Origin: Streptomyces sp. CB01201
GTDB lineage: Bacteria; Actinomycetota; Actinomycetes; Streptomycetales; Streptomycetaceae
Reading direction: 5' to 3'
Assembly (NCBI RefSeq): GCF_002803085.1
Contig: NZ_NNBJ01000009.1
Span: forward strand, 62,001 to 126,000
Length of the DNA stretch: 64,000 nucleotides
The notes below the pieces were generated by a model. It saw only the letters and a program-made list of their open reading frames with translations, did not search any database and was not told the origin of the DNA. Numbering within the stretch: position 1 is the first letter of the stretch; each line of letters starts with the position of its first letter. Both the position numbers and the translations under genes were made by a program. Positions 1 to 8,874 of the stretch are shown here, one piece after another.

Positions 1-287
1 AGGCGCACAGAGGGCGACAGGGCGGGGCCGGCGTCGTCTTCAGCCCGGCTGCCACGTGGTGCAGGTCGGAGGTGAGGGACGCGTAGATGCGGACGCCCGG
101 GGGGGGAATCGCCATGTGGATCATGGGAGTTCGTGGGTGAGTGGTCTCCTGGCCGGGATCCCGAGCCGGTCCGCGTGGGGTTGCCGCGTGGGGTTGCCGA
201 CCGTGAACTTGAGAACGATCAGTCCCGGGCCGGTCTCGCGGGAGGCCCGCCGTCCGCTTCTCCGGGGAGTCCGGCGGGTGGTGCGCC

Positions 288-319
288 TGATCACGAGGGT
301 GCTCGCACCCTCGTGATCA
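288..319. repeat. Perfect 15-bp inverted repeat with 2-nt spacer
   Basis: The arm TGATCACGAGGGTGC (288-302) is followed by TC and then its exact reverse complement (305-319). An uninterrupted 15-bp palindrome is unlikely by chance. It could be a fused pair of insertion-sequence ends or a bidirectional terminator. It lies about 100 bp left of a Tn3-type transposase scrap, which favours a mobile-element origin (inference). No gene is supported in 1-287. Confidence 0.75.
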
Positions 320-419
320 ATAGTTCCCAGCGCTGAACAAGCCCTGCCGGGTAGCGGGGACACGTTGCCGCGTAGCCGCCCCCTCTGAACCGTGCGTGCG
401 TCTCTCGGCGCACACAGCT

Positions 420-593
420 CAAGCAGGCCGCGGCATCACCTGGCTCAATGCCGTCAACGACCAGGTCACGGGCATCGGGCAGGTGGTCGCGCCCGGCACC
501 CCGCGCGACCACCTGCACAGCCTGGGCGCGCTGCTGAACCCGGACGACGGGCGCAGGCCGGAGATGGTCACCACCAACAACGCCTCTGCCCAA
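420..593 (+). pseudogene. Tn3-family transposase (TnpA) fragment
   Basis: About 58 codons read GITWLNAVNDQVTGIG, then PGTPRDHLHSLGALLN and PEMVTTNNAS. These resemble the catalytic-domain stretch of Tn3-family DDE transposases, where LNAVNDQV, a PGTPRDSL-type segment and a PE(M/L)VxT(D)xAS segment occur in this order. A full TnpA is around 1,000 residues, so nearly all of the gene is missing. The last segment reads TTNNAS where the family normally has T(D)xAS, so a catalytic Asp may also be lost. After residue NNASAQ the frame carries no recognisable homology. No intact start or terminal inverted repeat was identified. The identification rests on recalled family motifs. Confidence 0.6.
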
Positions 594-752
594 GGCCGTC
601 GTCGTCGAGTCCCGGGGCATCCCGGCAGCGCAGTGGGCGTTGGGCGGGTTCATCCCGCAACACCGTGTTCGTCTCCAGCACCCGCTGTCCTGACAGCGCT
701 TCCCCTTCGCTCCGGGGCCTACCGGGCGCTACGCCGCAGGGCGCCGTGACAC

Positions 753-1046
753 TCAGTCCAGAGCAACGATCACCGCTTCAGACACCGCCAGCCCCGCTTC
801 CTGGATCCGCTGGCGCATGTCTCCCTCATACAGCCAGGCGCAAGCCTCGATGGCTGGGGAGAGTTCGGCGAGGATCAACGCCGCACGCTTCGGTACGTGG
901 GTTTCCTTCCTCCAAGCGCTTCCGCAGCGATCGATCTCCACCTGTAGATGAAGGAGCGCCTGCTCATCGAACCCGTCGTTCATACGCAGAGGGGTCACGA
1001 ACCGATTCGCCGCCTCCTCCAGACGACGGACCAAGTCCTTCTCCAT
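753..1046 (-). CDS. Small hypothetical protein, 97 aa
   Basis: The ATG at 1046 opens MEKDLVRRLEEAANRF and runs to the stop at 753. I preferred it over an upstream in-frame start because the extra 22 residues are low-quality Pro/Arg/Ser sequence. The product is charged, predicted mostly helical and soluble, with one Cys and no signal peptide or membrane segment. No family is recognised and no function is proposed. It is followed on the same strand by transposon debris, so it may be an orphan. Confidence 0.5.
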   Translation of the reverse strand: MEKDLVRRLEEAANRFVTPLRMNDGFDEQALLHLQVEIDRCGSAWRKETHVPKRAALILAELSPAIEACAWLYEGDMRQRIQEAGLAVSEAVIVALD

Positions 1047-1161
1047 GAATGCCTCCGAGTCGGGCGGTTCGCAGCGCGGGTGAGACGATCTTCTCGTGGC
1101 TGGTGTGATCACGGGGTCACGACCGTACGGCGCCGTTCAGGGGCCGGAATTCCGCACTCCC

Positions 1162-1413
1162 CTACTTTCGTTCGCGGCGGCTGGCCAGGAGGGTGGTGCC
1201 GGTGATGACGCATCCGATGGCCAGGACTTTGGCAGCCCCGTAGTACTGGTGCCAGTCCTCGGTGGCCGCACGGCCACCCCACACCAGCCATAGCAGCAGT
1301 CCCACGCCGATCGCCACCAGGACTATCCCACCCGTCAGGCCGAGCCCGGCCCACCAGGGCGCATCGCCAGGTGGTGGTGTGGCTGCGTCACGACCCCGTC
1401 CGCGGTTCTTCAC
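1162..1413 (-). CDS. Small two-helix membrane protein, 83 aa
   Basis: The GTG at 1413 is chosen because AGGAGAGGAG lies just upstream of it. The 39 extra codons of the longer open frame lack such a site. The protein starts with a basic stretch (MKNRGRGRD), then has a hydrophobic helix around residues 24-45 (GGIVLVAIGVGLLLWLVW), a polar Glu/Asp/His/Tyr loop and a second weaker helix (AKVLAIGCVITGTTLLA), ending in RRERK. The positive ends suggest both termini face the cytoplasm. Function unknown. Confidence 0.55.
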   Translation of the reverse strand: MKNRGRGRDAATPPPGDAPWWAGLGLTGGIVLVAIGVGLLLWLVWGGRAATEDWHQYYGAAKVLAIGCVITGTTLLASRRERK

Positions 1414-1611
1414 CGTGGCTCCTCTCCTACGAACTCGATCTTCTGCGGGAAGACCGTTGCCACGAAACAATGGTTCCGCTTCGGCGCGCTCACCTCGCAC
1501 GGACAGTGTGGGTCTCGGCTTGAACTGCACGTATGCCGCCGCTCGTAGCGTGAGCGGGAGGCTTCCACAGTGTCGTGAGTGTTCATCGCGCGAATCCGGA
1601 TCCGGATCGCC

Positions 1612-3153
1612 TCACCGGGCGTGGAGCGGCGCGGCGCCTCTATCCCCTCGGACCGCTGCTGCCGTGACGGCGCCGGGCGGGTCGACGGCCGCGCAATGAC
1701 TGTCCGGTGCCGGGGCCTTACCCGTCGTCAGGTAGGTGTCGACCGCGGCACGGACGCACGGGCTGCCGCTGCGATCGTAGGAGGAATGGCCCCAGCCGTC
1801 GTAGGTCAGCAGCGTGGTGGTGTCCTTCGACTGCTGATGGGCGTTGACCGTCCAGGCGTACGGCGTTGACGGGTCATAGAGCGCGTCGAGCATCAGAATC
1901 TGCGGAGCCTTGCGGATTTTCAGCGGGTGCTGGGGGTTGTTGACCGGATCGTGCACGCCGACGCACGCCGTGATGTCGGTGTGGCCGACTGTTCCGCCGC
2001 GCATGAGGGGAGCCAGCGCACGCTCCCTGGCCTCCAGCGCTTGGTATTCGGCGAAGGTGCGGATCGGGAAGTTCCAGTCCGAACAGACCGCAGCCTGATA
2101 GACGCTGTTCTCCTCCGGGCCGGCCGCCGTCCGGGGCCGGGCGGACTCGCTCTTGGGCTGCTCATCCAGTCGACGCACATAGGTGGCCAGTGATGCGTAC
2201 TCGACCGGCCGGTACAGGGAGTACGACACGGTGTTGATGATGTCCTGCGCTCGCAGACGCGCACCGGGGTGGTCAGGATCGGTCAGTTCGCCGCGGTCAG
2301 CCTTGGCCAGCACGTCGTGCCACAGCTGGATGACGTCCCTTCCGTACAAAGCGCAGGAAGGGGTTCTGCCGCACCAGCGCACCCACTCGGTGAAGGTGGC
2401 CTCCACGGCGGCAGACTCGGTGCCGGCATAGTCCCAGATGCCCAGGCTGTGATCCATGTTGCTGTCGAGGACCATCGTGCGGATCTTGTCGCCGTACCGT
2501 TCCGCGTACTGCTGTCCCATCAAGGTGCCGTAGGAAGCGGCGAAGTAGTTGATCTGCTGTTCGCCGAGCGCGCGCCGGATCCGGTCCATGTCCTGGGCCG
2601 TCGAAGCGGTGTCGACGTGCTCGGCGAGTGGTCCGGTGCGCCGGCGACAGTCGTCGAGCAGCGTGCGGTTGTACGCTCCCAGAGCGTCGAACTCGGCCTG
2701 ATTGACCGGAAATATCGACGCCGGGTGGTCCAGCAGTTCGGTGGAGCACATCACCGGCCGGCTGCGGGACACACCGCGGGGATCCCAGCCGACAACATCG
2801 AAGCGGGCATAGATGTCAGGGCTGAACAGGTTCGGGCGCAGTGCGTAGTCCACCCCGGAACCGCCCGGTCCGCCGGGGTTGATCAGCAGGACCCCGATCC
2901 GCTTGGCCGGATCCGTCGCCTTGCGGCGGGCCACCGCGAGATCGAACGTTCCGTCCGCGGGGTTCCCGTAGTCGACCGGCAGACGCAGGCTTCCGCATTC
3001 CACGGTCGCGTCCTCGGGGCAGGCCGACCACTGGACCGTCGTGGCCGGCGCGGCTGATGCGGCTGATACGGGGAATCCAGCTAGCACGCCGCCGAGCAAC
3101 AACGTGCTGGTGAATAAAACCCCGAAGGTGTGGGACATCGATCTCAAAATCAC
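1612..3153 (-). CDS. Secreted alpha/beta hydrolase, tripeptidyl aminopeptidase (SlpD/E, TAP) type
   Basis: 513 aa with a Sec-type signal peptide (hydrophobic residues about 10-30, then ASAAP) and a two-part hydrolase fold. NPGGPGGSG is the oxyanion-hole loop typical of Streptomyces tripeptidyl aminopeptidases. NYFAASYGTLMG holds the predicted nucleophile Ser. The C-terminal TAP domain has DALYDPSTP (acid Asp) and YDGWGHSSY (base His), then a C-terminal Cys segment. The nucleophile elbow reads AASYG where most relatives have GxSYG. The likely role is extracellular release of N-terminal tripeptides or proline-rich peptides, in the S33 peptidase group. The start is GTG 3153; an ATG at 3138 is also possible and would still leave the signal peptide intact. 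It stands alone. Confidence 0.85.
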   Translation of the reverse strand: MILRSMSHTFGVLFTSTLLLGGVLAGFPVSAASAAPATTVQWSACPEDATVECGSLRLPVDYGNPADGTFDLAVARRKATDPAKRIGVLLINPGGPGGSGVDYALRPNLFSPDIYARFDVVGWDPRGVSRSRPVMCSTELLDHPASIFPVNQAEFDALGAYNRTLLDDCRRRTGPLAEHVDTASTAQDMDRIRRALGEQQINYFAASYGTLMGQQYAERYGDKIRTMVLDSNMDHSLGIWDYAGTESAAVEATFTEWVRWCGRTPSCALYGRDVIQLWHDVLAKADRGELTDPDHPGARLRAQDIINTVSYSLYRPVEYASLATYVRRLDEQPKSESARPRTAAGPEENSVYQAAVCSDWNFPIRTFAEYQALEARERALAPLMRGGTVGHTDITACVGVHDPVNNPQHPLKIRKAPQILMLDALYDPSTPYAWTVNAHQQSKDTTTLLTYDGWGHSSYDRSGSPCVRAAVDTYLTTGKAPAPDSHCAAVDPPGAVTAAAVRGDRGAAPLHAR

Positions 3154-3661
3154 TCCCGAATTGTGTGGAGCAACGACTTCAAGCCTCGGCGGGGCGGAGT
3201 GACGTCGGTTTCCGGGCGCCCGTAATCGGGTTTCTGCGCCGTCACGACGTCGCGCGGCCCGGCGGGCTGGGCATGAAGTTCTGCTCGGTGTTGTCGGTAA
3301 TCAGCCGGAATGCCGACTGCCGAAGTCCAGCACGAACCAAGTTCGTGGACAAGGACCTATTTCGTCATGCCGAACTGGCCATCCTCGACGCCAGCACGGC
3401 GCTACAGGACGGACGCCCAGTCCCATCGGCCGCAGGTCGGGCAAGGCGTCCTGATTCCGGCTCAACTCCCGCAGTTCTCAGTCTATTTGAGGAGATCAGC
3501 ACATCAATGTCGGTAATACAGCGGGATGTTCCAACATGTGCAATGACGTGGCTCGGCTCGTGCTGCGGCGCGACGAGGCCAGGTGTGTGTGATACGTACG
3601 GGACCCAATGGGTCATCCGCCGGCCGACCGTGGACCAGCCGACGAAACGGGTGCGGGAGGC
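3154..3661. other. Gene-free interval
   Basis: About 500 bp between two minus-strand hydrolase genes. Open frames here have mixed codon quality, no ribosome sites and no recognisable protein motifs. The right end falls just past the stop of the 3662-4540 gene. The left end holds the promoter of the 1612-3153 gene, which I could not define. Confidence 0.5.
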
Positions 3662-4540
3662 TCAGCGGGCCAGCAGGTCACGGACTGCGGCAGCGATCTC
3701 GTCGGGTGCCTCTTCGGCCATGAAGTGCCCGGCGCGGGTCAGCCGGTGGTCCAGGTCCGGCGCCCATGCCTTCCACACTCCGGCAGCATCGAAGCCGAGC
3801 TGCGCGCCCCAGTCCTGCTGGATGACGGTGACGGGCATGGCCAGCTGCGATCCCGCGTCCACGTCCGCTTGGTCGTGCGTGACGTCGATGTCCGCCGAGG
3901 CCCGGTAGTCCGCGACGATCGACGTCACTGCCGCGGCGCTCGCACGCAGGTATTCGGCACGCACATCTGCGGGCATGGTGGTCGGGTCGTTGGCCCAGGC
4001 GTCGAGGAAGGAGCCGAAGAACGCGTCCGCGCTGGCCGCGATCATCGCCTCCGGCAGGCCCGGCGGCTGCGCCATCAGGTAGAGGTGGTAGCCGACCGCC
4101 GCCGAGGTGCCGTGCAGGACGTTCCACATGTCGAGCGTCGGCACGATGTCGAGGATGCCCAGGTGCGTAATGGTCTCCGGGTGGTCCAGCCCGGCGCGGA
4201 AGGCGACCAGGGCCCCGCGATCGTGGCCGACGAGGGCAAAGCGCTCATGGCCGAGCGACGCCGCCAGCGTGACGATGTCGGCGGCCATGGTGCGCTTGGC
4301 GTACACGTCGGGGTTGGTTGCCGCCGGCTTGTCGCTGGCGCCGTAGCCCCGCAGGTCGGGACAGATCACCGTGTGCCTGTCGGCGAGCCGCTCGGCTACG
4401 TGTCGCCACATCAGGTGCGTCTGGGGAAACCCGTGCAGCAGCACGACCGGGCTGCCGCTGCCGCCGACAGCTGCGGTCAGCTCCACACCGTCCGCACCGG
4501 GCAGCCGAACCTGCTCGAAGCCAGGAATCGTGAACGTCAT
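3662..4540 (-). CDS. Alpha/beta hydrolase, haloacetate-dehalogenase-like
   Basis: 292 aa. The fold is clear: HGFPQ oxyanion loop (residues 36-40), DLRGYGASD, nucleophile Asp107 in GHDRG, and His in AGHFMAEEAPDE near the C-terminus. Overall it resembles fluoroacetate dehalogenases, including HGFPQTHLMW and LDIVPT. However, two residues known to shape the fluoroacetate site differ: the second Arg after the nucleophile is Leu111 (GHDRGAL rather than GHDRGAR), and the halide-pocket Trp is Leu153 (YHL rather than YHW). The protein is therefore probably an Asp-nucleophile hydrolase with another substrate, perhaps another ester or epoxide. It is divergent from the SARP regulator at 4652; the 111-bp gap should contain both promoters. 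Confidence 0.85.
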   Translation of the reverse strand: MTFTIPGFEQVRLPGADGVELTAAVGGSGSPVVLLHGFPQTHLMWRHVAERLADRHTVICPDLRGYGASDKPAATNPDVYAKRTMAADIVTLAASLGHERFALVGHDRGALVAFRAGLDHPETITHLGILDIVPTLDMWNVLHGTSAAVGYHLYLMAQPPGLPEAMIAASADAFFGSFLDAWANDPTTMPADVRAEYLRASAAAVTSIVADYRASADIDVTHDQADVDAGSQLAMPVTVIQQDWGAQLGFDAAGVWKAWAPDLDHRLTRAGHFMAEEAPDEIAAAVRDLLAR

Positions 4541-4651
4541 ACGGGACCACCTCTTCTGGTCGGGAACTCGACCGGATCAGCGTGGGCGAGAGCGATCAGC
4601 AACCGATCAGTGCGGTTGGGCGCGGATGCCCATGGCACGGAGGATGGGGGC

Positions 4652-6589
4652 ATGCGAATCGACGTGCTCGGTGCGGTTCGGGCCCTCCACGACGATGGCA
4701 GCCCGGTTGACCTGGGCGGACCCCGCCATCGTGAGGTACTCGCCCGGCTCGTCGCCGCCGAGGGACAGATGGTCACCACCGACACCCTCGTCAGCGACCT
4801 GTGGGCCGACCCGCCGGCCCGCGCCGTCGGCGCTCTGCGTACCTTCGTCGCCGCGCTGCGCCGCGCCCTCGAACCCGACCGGCCGCCCCGTACTCCGCCA
4901 ACCGTCATCGTCACCGAAGGCCCCGGCTACGCGCTGCGCCTTCAGCGCGAGGACGTGGATGTCCACCACTTCCAGGACACGCTGGCCCGAGCCCGCCTCA
5001 ACCCCGCGGCGGTGACCGACCTCGGTGCGGCACTCGCGGCGTGGCGCGGACCGGCCTACGCCGATGTGCCGGGCTCCACTTGGGCGCAGCGCGAGCGGAC
5101 CCGGCTGGAGGAATTGAGATTGGAGGGTGTGGAGCTGCGCGCGCGCATCCTCCTGGACTCCGGGGAAGGGACGGATCTCGTCGCCGAACTGGGTGCCCAT
5201 GTCACCGAGCACCCGTGGCGCGAACCGGCCTGGGAGCTGCTCGCCCGCGCGCTGTTTCGTGCCGGCCGCCAGGCCGACGCGCTTGCCGGCCTCCGCCGCG
5301 CCCGCGCCCAGCTCGTCGATCAGCTCGGGCTCGACCCCAGCCCCAGCCTCCAGGCCCTGGAAACCGAAATCCTCACCGGGTCGGCGCCCCTTGAAGGAGC
5401 ACATACCGCATGGGCCGGCCCTGGTGTCCGGCTCGGCCCGCGCACCACCGTGGATCTGGCCCGCACCCTCGCACTGGCGGGCGGTGATGCCCTCCTGCGC
5501 TCACGGCGCGACCGCCTCGCCGCCATCCGGGCGGCGCAACGCACAGGAGACCTCTCCCTGACCGCGCGCGTCATCGGAGCCTACGACGTGCCGGCCATCT
5601 GGAGCCGGGCCGACGACCCCGAGCAGTCCCGCGCGGTCGTGGCTGCCGCTGAGCGCACGCTGGCCGGACTCGGCCCGGACGGTCCCGCCGACCTGCGCGC
5701 CCGCCTCCTGGCCACGATCGCCATCGAAAGCCGGAGCGCCGATCTGTCCACGGCCGAGCTGAAGCGCGCGCAGCAGGCCGCGCGTCAGGCCGAGGAGCTG
5801 GCGAGGAAGCTCGCCGATCCCGCCCTGCTCGTCTACGCCGTCAACGGGGTGTTCCTACAGTCCTTCGGCAGCCCCGGACTCGCTGGGGCACGGGACAGGA
5901 CCGGCGTCGAGATCCTCGACCTGGCCACTCGGCACGACCTGCCGAACTTCGCCGTACTCGGTCGCCTGATCCGCCTGCAATCCGCCTCGGCCCTCGGAGA
6001 CCTCCACGACGCAAGCTCGCACGCCCATGCCGCCGACCAGCTCGCCGCCACCACCGAGGCGCCCCTCGTCCCCGTCCTCACCCGATGGTTCAGGGCCCGC
6101 GCCACAGCCGCCCGCAGCACCGAACCGGGCGGGCCGAGCGCGGCCACCGCAGCAGCCCGCTACCGCACAGCCGAGGAGACCCTGCGGACAGCCGGGATGC
6201 CAGGGCTGCACCGCGGCCTGTTCCCGCTCGCCCTCCTGGGACTGCGCCTGCTGCACGACCGGCCGGCGCCCACCGACCCGCACCTCGACTGGGGCCCCTA
6301 CAGATCCTGGACACGTCCCCTCGTGCTGCTCGCCCAGGACCGGAACGAGCAGGCCCGCGCAGCCCTCGCCGAGGTACCCGAACCACCCCATGACCACATG
6401 CAGGAAGCCATGTGGTGCCTGACCGCCCGCGCCGCCGTACTCCTCGGCGAGCGCGGAATCGCCGCGCACGCTGCGGCTGCCCTGCGGGAAGCAGGTGCAG
6501 AACACGCCGGTGCCGCCAGCGGATTGCTGACCCTGGGGCCCGTGGCGCGATACCTGTCAGAGGCGCAGGCATGCGCCTCAGCGAGGTAA
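4652..6589 (+). CDS. SARP/BTAD-family transcriptional regulator
   Basis: 645 aa. Residues 1-100 form an OmpR-type winged helix (MRIDVLGAVRALHDDG, then TDTLVSDLWAD, then EGPGYAL). Residues about 103-245 form the bacterial transcriptional activation domain (HFQDTLARAR through LDPSPSLQALE). The remaining 400 residues are helical with TPR-like periodicity, and I see no Walker A motif, so this is not an AfsR-type NB-ARC regulator. The ATG at 4652 is preceded by GGAGGATGGGGG. A much longer open frame reaches upstream through the antisense of the 3662 hydrolase and was rejected. Such regulators often activate neighbouring genes; the divergent hydrolase is the obvious candidate (inference). Confidence 0.88.
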   Translation: MRIDVLGAVRALHDDGSPVDLGGPRHREVLARLVAAEGQMVTTDTLVSDLWADPPARAVGALRTFVAALRRALEPDRPPRTPPTVIVTEGPGYALRLQREDVDVHHFQDTLARARLNPAAVTDLGAALAAWRGPAYADVPGSTWAQRERTRLEELRLEGVELRARILLDSGEGTDLVAELGAHVTEHPWREPAWELLARALFRAGRQADALAGLRRARAQLVDQLGLDPSPSLQALETEILTGSAPLEGAHTAWAGPGVRLGPRTTVDLARTLALAGGDALLRSRRDRLAAIRAAQRTGDLSLTARVIGAYDVPAIWSRADDPEQSRAVVAAAERTLAGLGPDGPADLRARLLATIAIESRSADLSTAELKRAQQAARQAEELARKLADPALLVYAVNGVFLQSFGSPGLAGARDRTGVEILDLATRHDLPNFAVLGRLIRLQSASALGDLHDASSHAHAADQLAATTEAPLVPVLTRWFRARATAARSTEPGGPSAATAAARYRTAEETLRTAGMPGLHRGLFPLALLGLRLLHDRPAPTDPHLDWGPYRSWTRPLVLLAQDRNEQARAALAEVPEPPHDHMQEAMWCLTARAAVLLGERGIAAHAAAALREAGAEHAGAASGLLTLGPVARYLSEAQACASAR

Positions 6590-6673
6590 GCGACCGCAGT
6601 CAGCGAGTCCCGGGCCCGTCCGCCTTCACCCCGCAGACCTTCGCCTCCCCCCCTCGGCTTGGCGGGCGTCGCC

Positions 6674-6700
6674 CTCTGCCTGCTCTGCCTGCTCTGCCTG
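6674..6700. repeat. Tandem 9-bp repeat CTCTGCCTG x3
   Basis: Three exact copies of CTCTGCCTG in the gap between the convergent SARP (ends 6589) and XRE-cupin (ends 6734) genes. Similar GC-rich 9-mer runs occur at 63677-63712 and, degenerately, around 11160-11200. Confidence 0.7.
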
Positions 6701-6733
6701 CTATTCAATGCGCACCCGGTTTGCCACACATGC

Positions 6734-7393
6734 TCATTCGGCAGCTTTTCTGTCACCGGCCCCGTGGTTGGTGACAGAGGGGCTGGTGACGGAGAGGCTG
6801 GTGGGTGGAGGGGTGCGGAGCCGTGGACGTTCTCCTTGGGGTCCGAACATGACCAGATACTCGACCGGTCCGGCGGATCCGGCGTTCGCGACTCCGTGGG
6901 GAACGCGGGTGTCGAACTCGACGACGTCCCCGGAAGTCAGGACGAGGTCCTGATCACCGAGTACGAGCCACAACCGCCCGTACAGGACGCACAGCCACTC
7001 GTAGCCCTCGTGGGACACCTGACGGGGCCGCCCGGGCGGCTCTGCGACGGCAGGCAGGACATGCTTGTGAGCGTGCAGACCGCCTACGTATGGGGTCAGC
7101 GGCAACACCGCCTTGTCGTCGCCGAAACTGTGCCGCGCCGCGCTACGGGGTTCGGCCGCGGGAGCGGGGGCGGTGCCGGCCAGTTCGTCCAGGGAGACGG
7201 CGTACTCCTTCGCCAGATGCAGCACCACCTCCAGGGTGGGCTTGCGTCGGCCGGTCTCGATCCGCGACAGCGTGCTGGGCGAGATGCCGGTCGTGCGGCT
7301 GACATCAGTGAGTGTGACGCCACGGCTCTCGCGCACGACCCGCAACCGCGGCCCCATCGCCGCCAACGTCCGGATCACGTCGTCACCTGCCAC
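6734..7393 (-). CDS. XRE-family regulator with cupin domain
   Basis: 219 aa from GTG 7393. Residues about 15-70 are a helix-turn-helix of the XRE type (MGPRLRVVRESRGVTLTDVS, ISPSTLSRIETGRRKPTLEV, LAKEYAVSLDEL). Residues about 115-190 are a cupin barrel (HEGYEWLCVLYGRLWLVLGD, TSGDVVEFDTRVPHGVAN). Such proteins sense a small ligand through the cupin and repress nearby genes. It is divergent from the epoxide hydrolase at 7537 with 143 bp between, so that gene is the most likely target. The longer open frame to 7489 lacks a ribosome site. Confidence 0.85.
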   Translation of the reverse strand: MAGDDVIRTLAAMGPRLRVVRESRGVTLTDVSRTTGISPSTLSRIETGRRKPTLEVVLHLAKEYAVSLDELAGTAPAPAAEPRSAARHSFGDDKAVLPLTPYVGGLHAHKHVLPAVAEPPGRPRQVSHEGYEWLCVLYGRLWLVLGDQDLVLTSGDVVEFDTRVPHGVANAGSAGPVEYLVMFGPQGERPRLRTPPPTSLSVTSPSVTNHGAGDRKAAE

Positions 7394-7536
7394 CGTCCCC
7401 GTTCCTTTCCCTTGCCCGCCATACGGCCCTGTCCTGCAACCTTGCCAGAATGGCAACGACGATCGCGCCGGCCGGCCGCGGCCCCGCATGATCGACGGGT
7501 ACCCGCGTCCATCCGCGAACCGAGGAGACGTCCCCC

Positions 7537-8523
7537 ATGCGATCCGAGCCGACCACTGCGCTGCGCCACCGCACCATCGAGGCCGCCGTCGGGCGCCTGC
7601 ACCTGGTAGAGCAGGGCACCGGTCCGCTGATCCTGCTCGTGCACGGCTTCCCCGAGTCCTGGTACTCCTGGCGCCACCAGCTCCCGGCCCTCGCGGCGGC
7701 CGGCTACCGGGCAGTGGCGATAGACGTGCGCGGGTACGGCCGCTCCTCCAGGCCGGAGGCGACCGACGCCTACCGGATGCTCGACCTGGTGGCGGACAAC
7801 GTCGCTGTCGTGCGCGCTCTCGGCGAGGAGAACGCAGTGATCGTCGGCCACGACTGGGGCTCCAACATCGCCGCCACCTCCGCCCTGCTGCACCCCGGAA
7901 TCTTCCGCGCTGTCGGCCTGCTCAGCGTCCCCTACGCACCACCCGGCGGCCCCCGCCCCACCGACGTCTTCGACCAGATCGGCGGCCCCGAGCAGGAGTT
8001 CTACGTCTCCTACTTCCAGGAGCCCGGCCGCGCCGAGGCAGAGATCGAGCCCGACGTACGGGGCTGGCTCGCAGGCTTCTACGCGGCCTTGTCCGCCGAC
8101 ACCATGCCCGCCGCGGAGGAGCCCGACCCGCACTTCGTGGCCCGCGGCGGCCGGCTGCGCGACCGTTTCCCCTCCGGCCCGCTCCCGGCCTGGCTGACCG
8201 AGGACGACCTCGACATCTTCGCCGGAGAGTTCGAGCGCACCGGCCTGACCGGCGCCCTCAATCGCTACCGCAACATGGACCGCGACTGGGAAGACCTCGC
8301 CCCGCACCGCGGCGCCCCCATCAACCAGCCGTCCCTGTTCATCGGCGGCGCACTGGACGCCTCCACCACCTGGATGGCCGACGCCATCTACGCCTACCCC
8401 ACCACTCTCCCCGCCCTATCCGCCTCCCACCTCCTGGACGGCTGCGGCCACTGGATCCAGCAGGAACGCCCCGGCGAGGTCAACAGGCTGCTGACCGACT
8501 GGCTCGCCTCGATGCAGAGCTGA
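7537..8523 (+). CDS. Epoxide hydrolase (alpha/beta hydrolase fold)
   Basis: 328 aa. All hallmarks of soluble epoxide hydrolases are visible: oxyanion loop HGFPES (36-41), ring-opening nucleophile Asp106 in GHDWGSN, lid tyrosines (EFYVSYFQEPGRAE, Tyr156/Tyr159, and NRYRNMDRDW), and the base His in GCGHWIQQE. It should hydrolyse an epoxide to a vicinal diol in the cytoplasm; the FYxxYFQEPG lid is typical of the EH-A/soluble EH branch. The ATG follows GAGGAGACGTCCCCC. It is likely controlled by the divergent XRE-cupin regulator. Confidence 0.9.
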   Translation: MRSEPTTALRHRTIEAAVGRLHLVEQGTGPLILLVHGFPESWYSWRHQLPALAAAGYRAVAIDVRGYGRSSRPEATDAYRMLDLVADNVAVVRALGEENAVIVGHDWGSNIAATSALLHPGIFRAVGLLSVPYAPPGGPRPTDVFDQIGGPEQEFYVSYFQEPGRAEAEIEPDVRGWLAGFYAALSADTMPAAEEPDPHFVARGGRLRDRFPSGPLPAWLTEDDLDIFAGEFERTGLTGALNRYRNMDRDWEDLAPHRGAPINQPSLFIGGALDASTTWMADAIYAYPTTLPALSASHLLDGCGHWIQQERPGEVNRLLTDWLASMQS

Positions 8524-8855
8524 CGCGGGCGGCCTGACCCGAGCAGTCTGACGGTGCTTTTCAGGCGGCCACGCCGAGGCGACGCAAGCCTTGCCCGCTC
8601 GGCGACGTGCGCGAACGCGGCGCCGTCCTCGCGCTTCCGCAACGGGTGCCGCATTGCAATCAGTTCGACGCCCCAGCCGTACGGGAGCCCGTCGACAGCG
8701 GCGCCGCGCACTCACGCCATGCGGCCCTGCACCGTCGGTCGGCCATCGATTCAGGTGACGGATGATTCGGTCGCATACGCCAGGCTTGGCGCGGGGGCCG
8801 CTGCATCAAGTTGCCCGCCCTTATCGATCGCATCGATCCAACCGAGATACATAGG
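8524..8855. other. Gene-free interval
   Basis: About 330 bp between the epoxide hydrolase and the marR gene. Short frames here have no motifs or ribosome sites. The right end is more AT-rich and carries the marR promoter. Confidence 0.5.
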
Positions 8856-8870
8856 CATGTGATATACATG
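8856..8870 (+). promoter_or_regulatory. Probable MarR operator overlapping the promoter/start region
   Basis: CATGT-GATAT-ACATG is a perfect 5-bp inverted repeat ending 4 nt before the ATG of the marR gene at 8875. A wider CATAG (8850-8854) and CTATG (8873-8877) pair flanks it. TATACA (8863-8868) inside it resembles a -10 box, which would put the transcript start at or near the ATG. No Shine-Dalgarno sequence is visible, so a leaderless transcript is plausible. Autorepression is inferred. Confidence 0.5.
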
Positions 8871-8874
8871 AACT

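Noticed and set aside
3608..4651. Long N-terminal extension of the SARP gene
   Set aside because: It lies antisense to the 3662-4540 hydrolase and lacks domain content; ATG 4652 has a good ribosome site.
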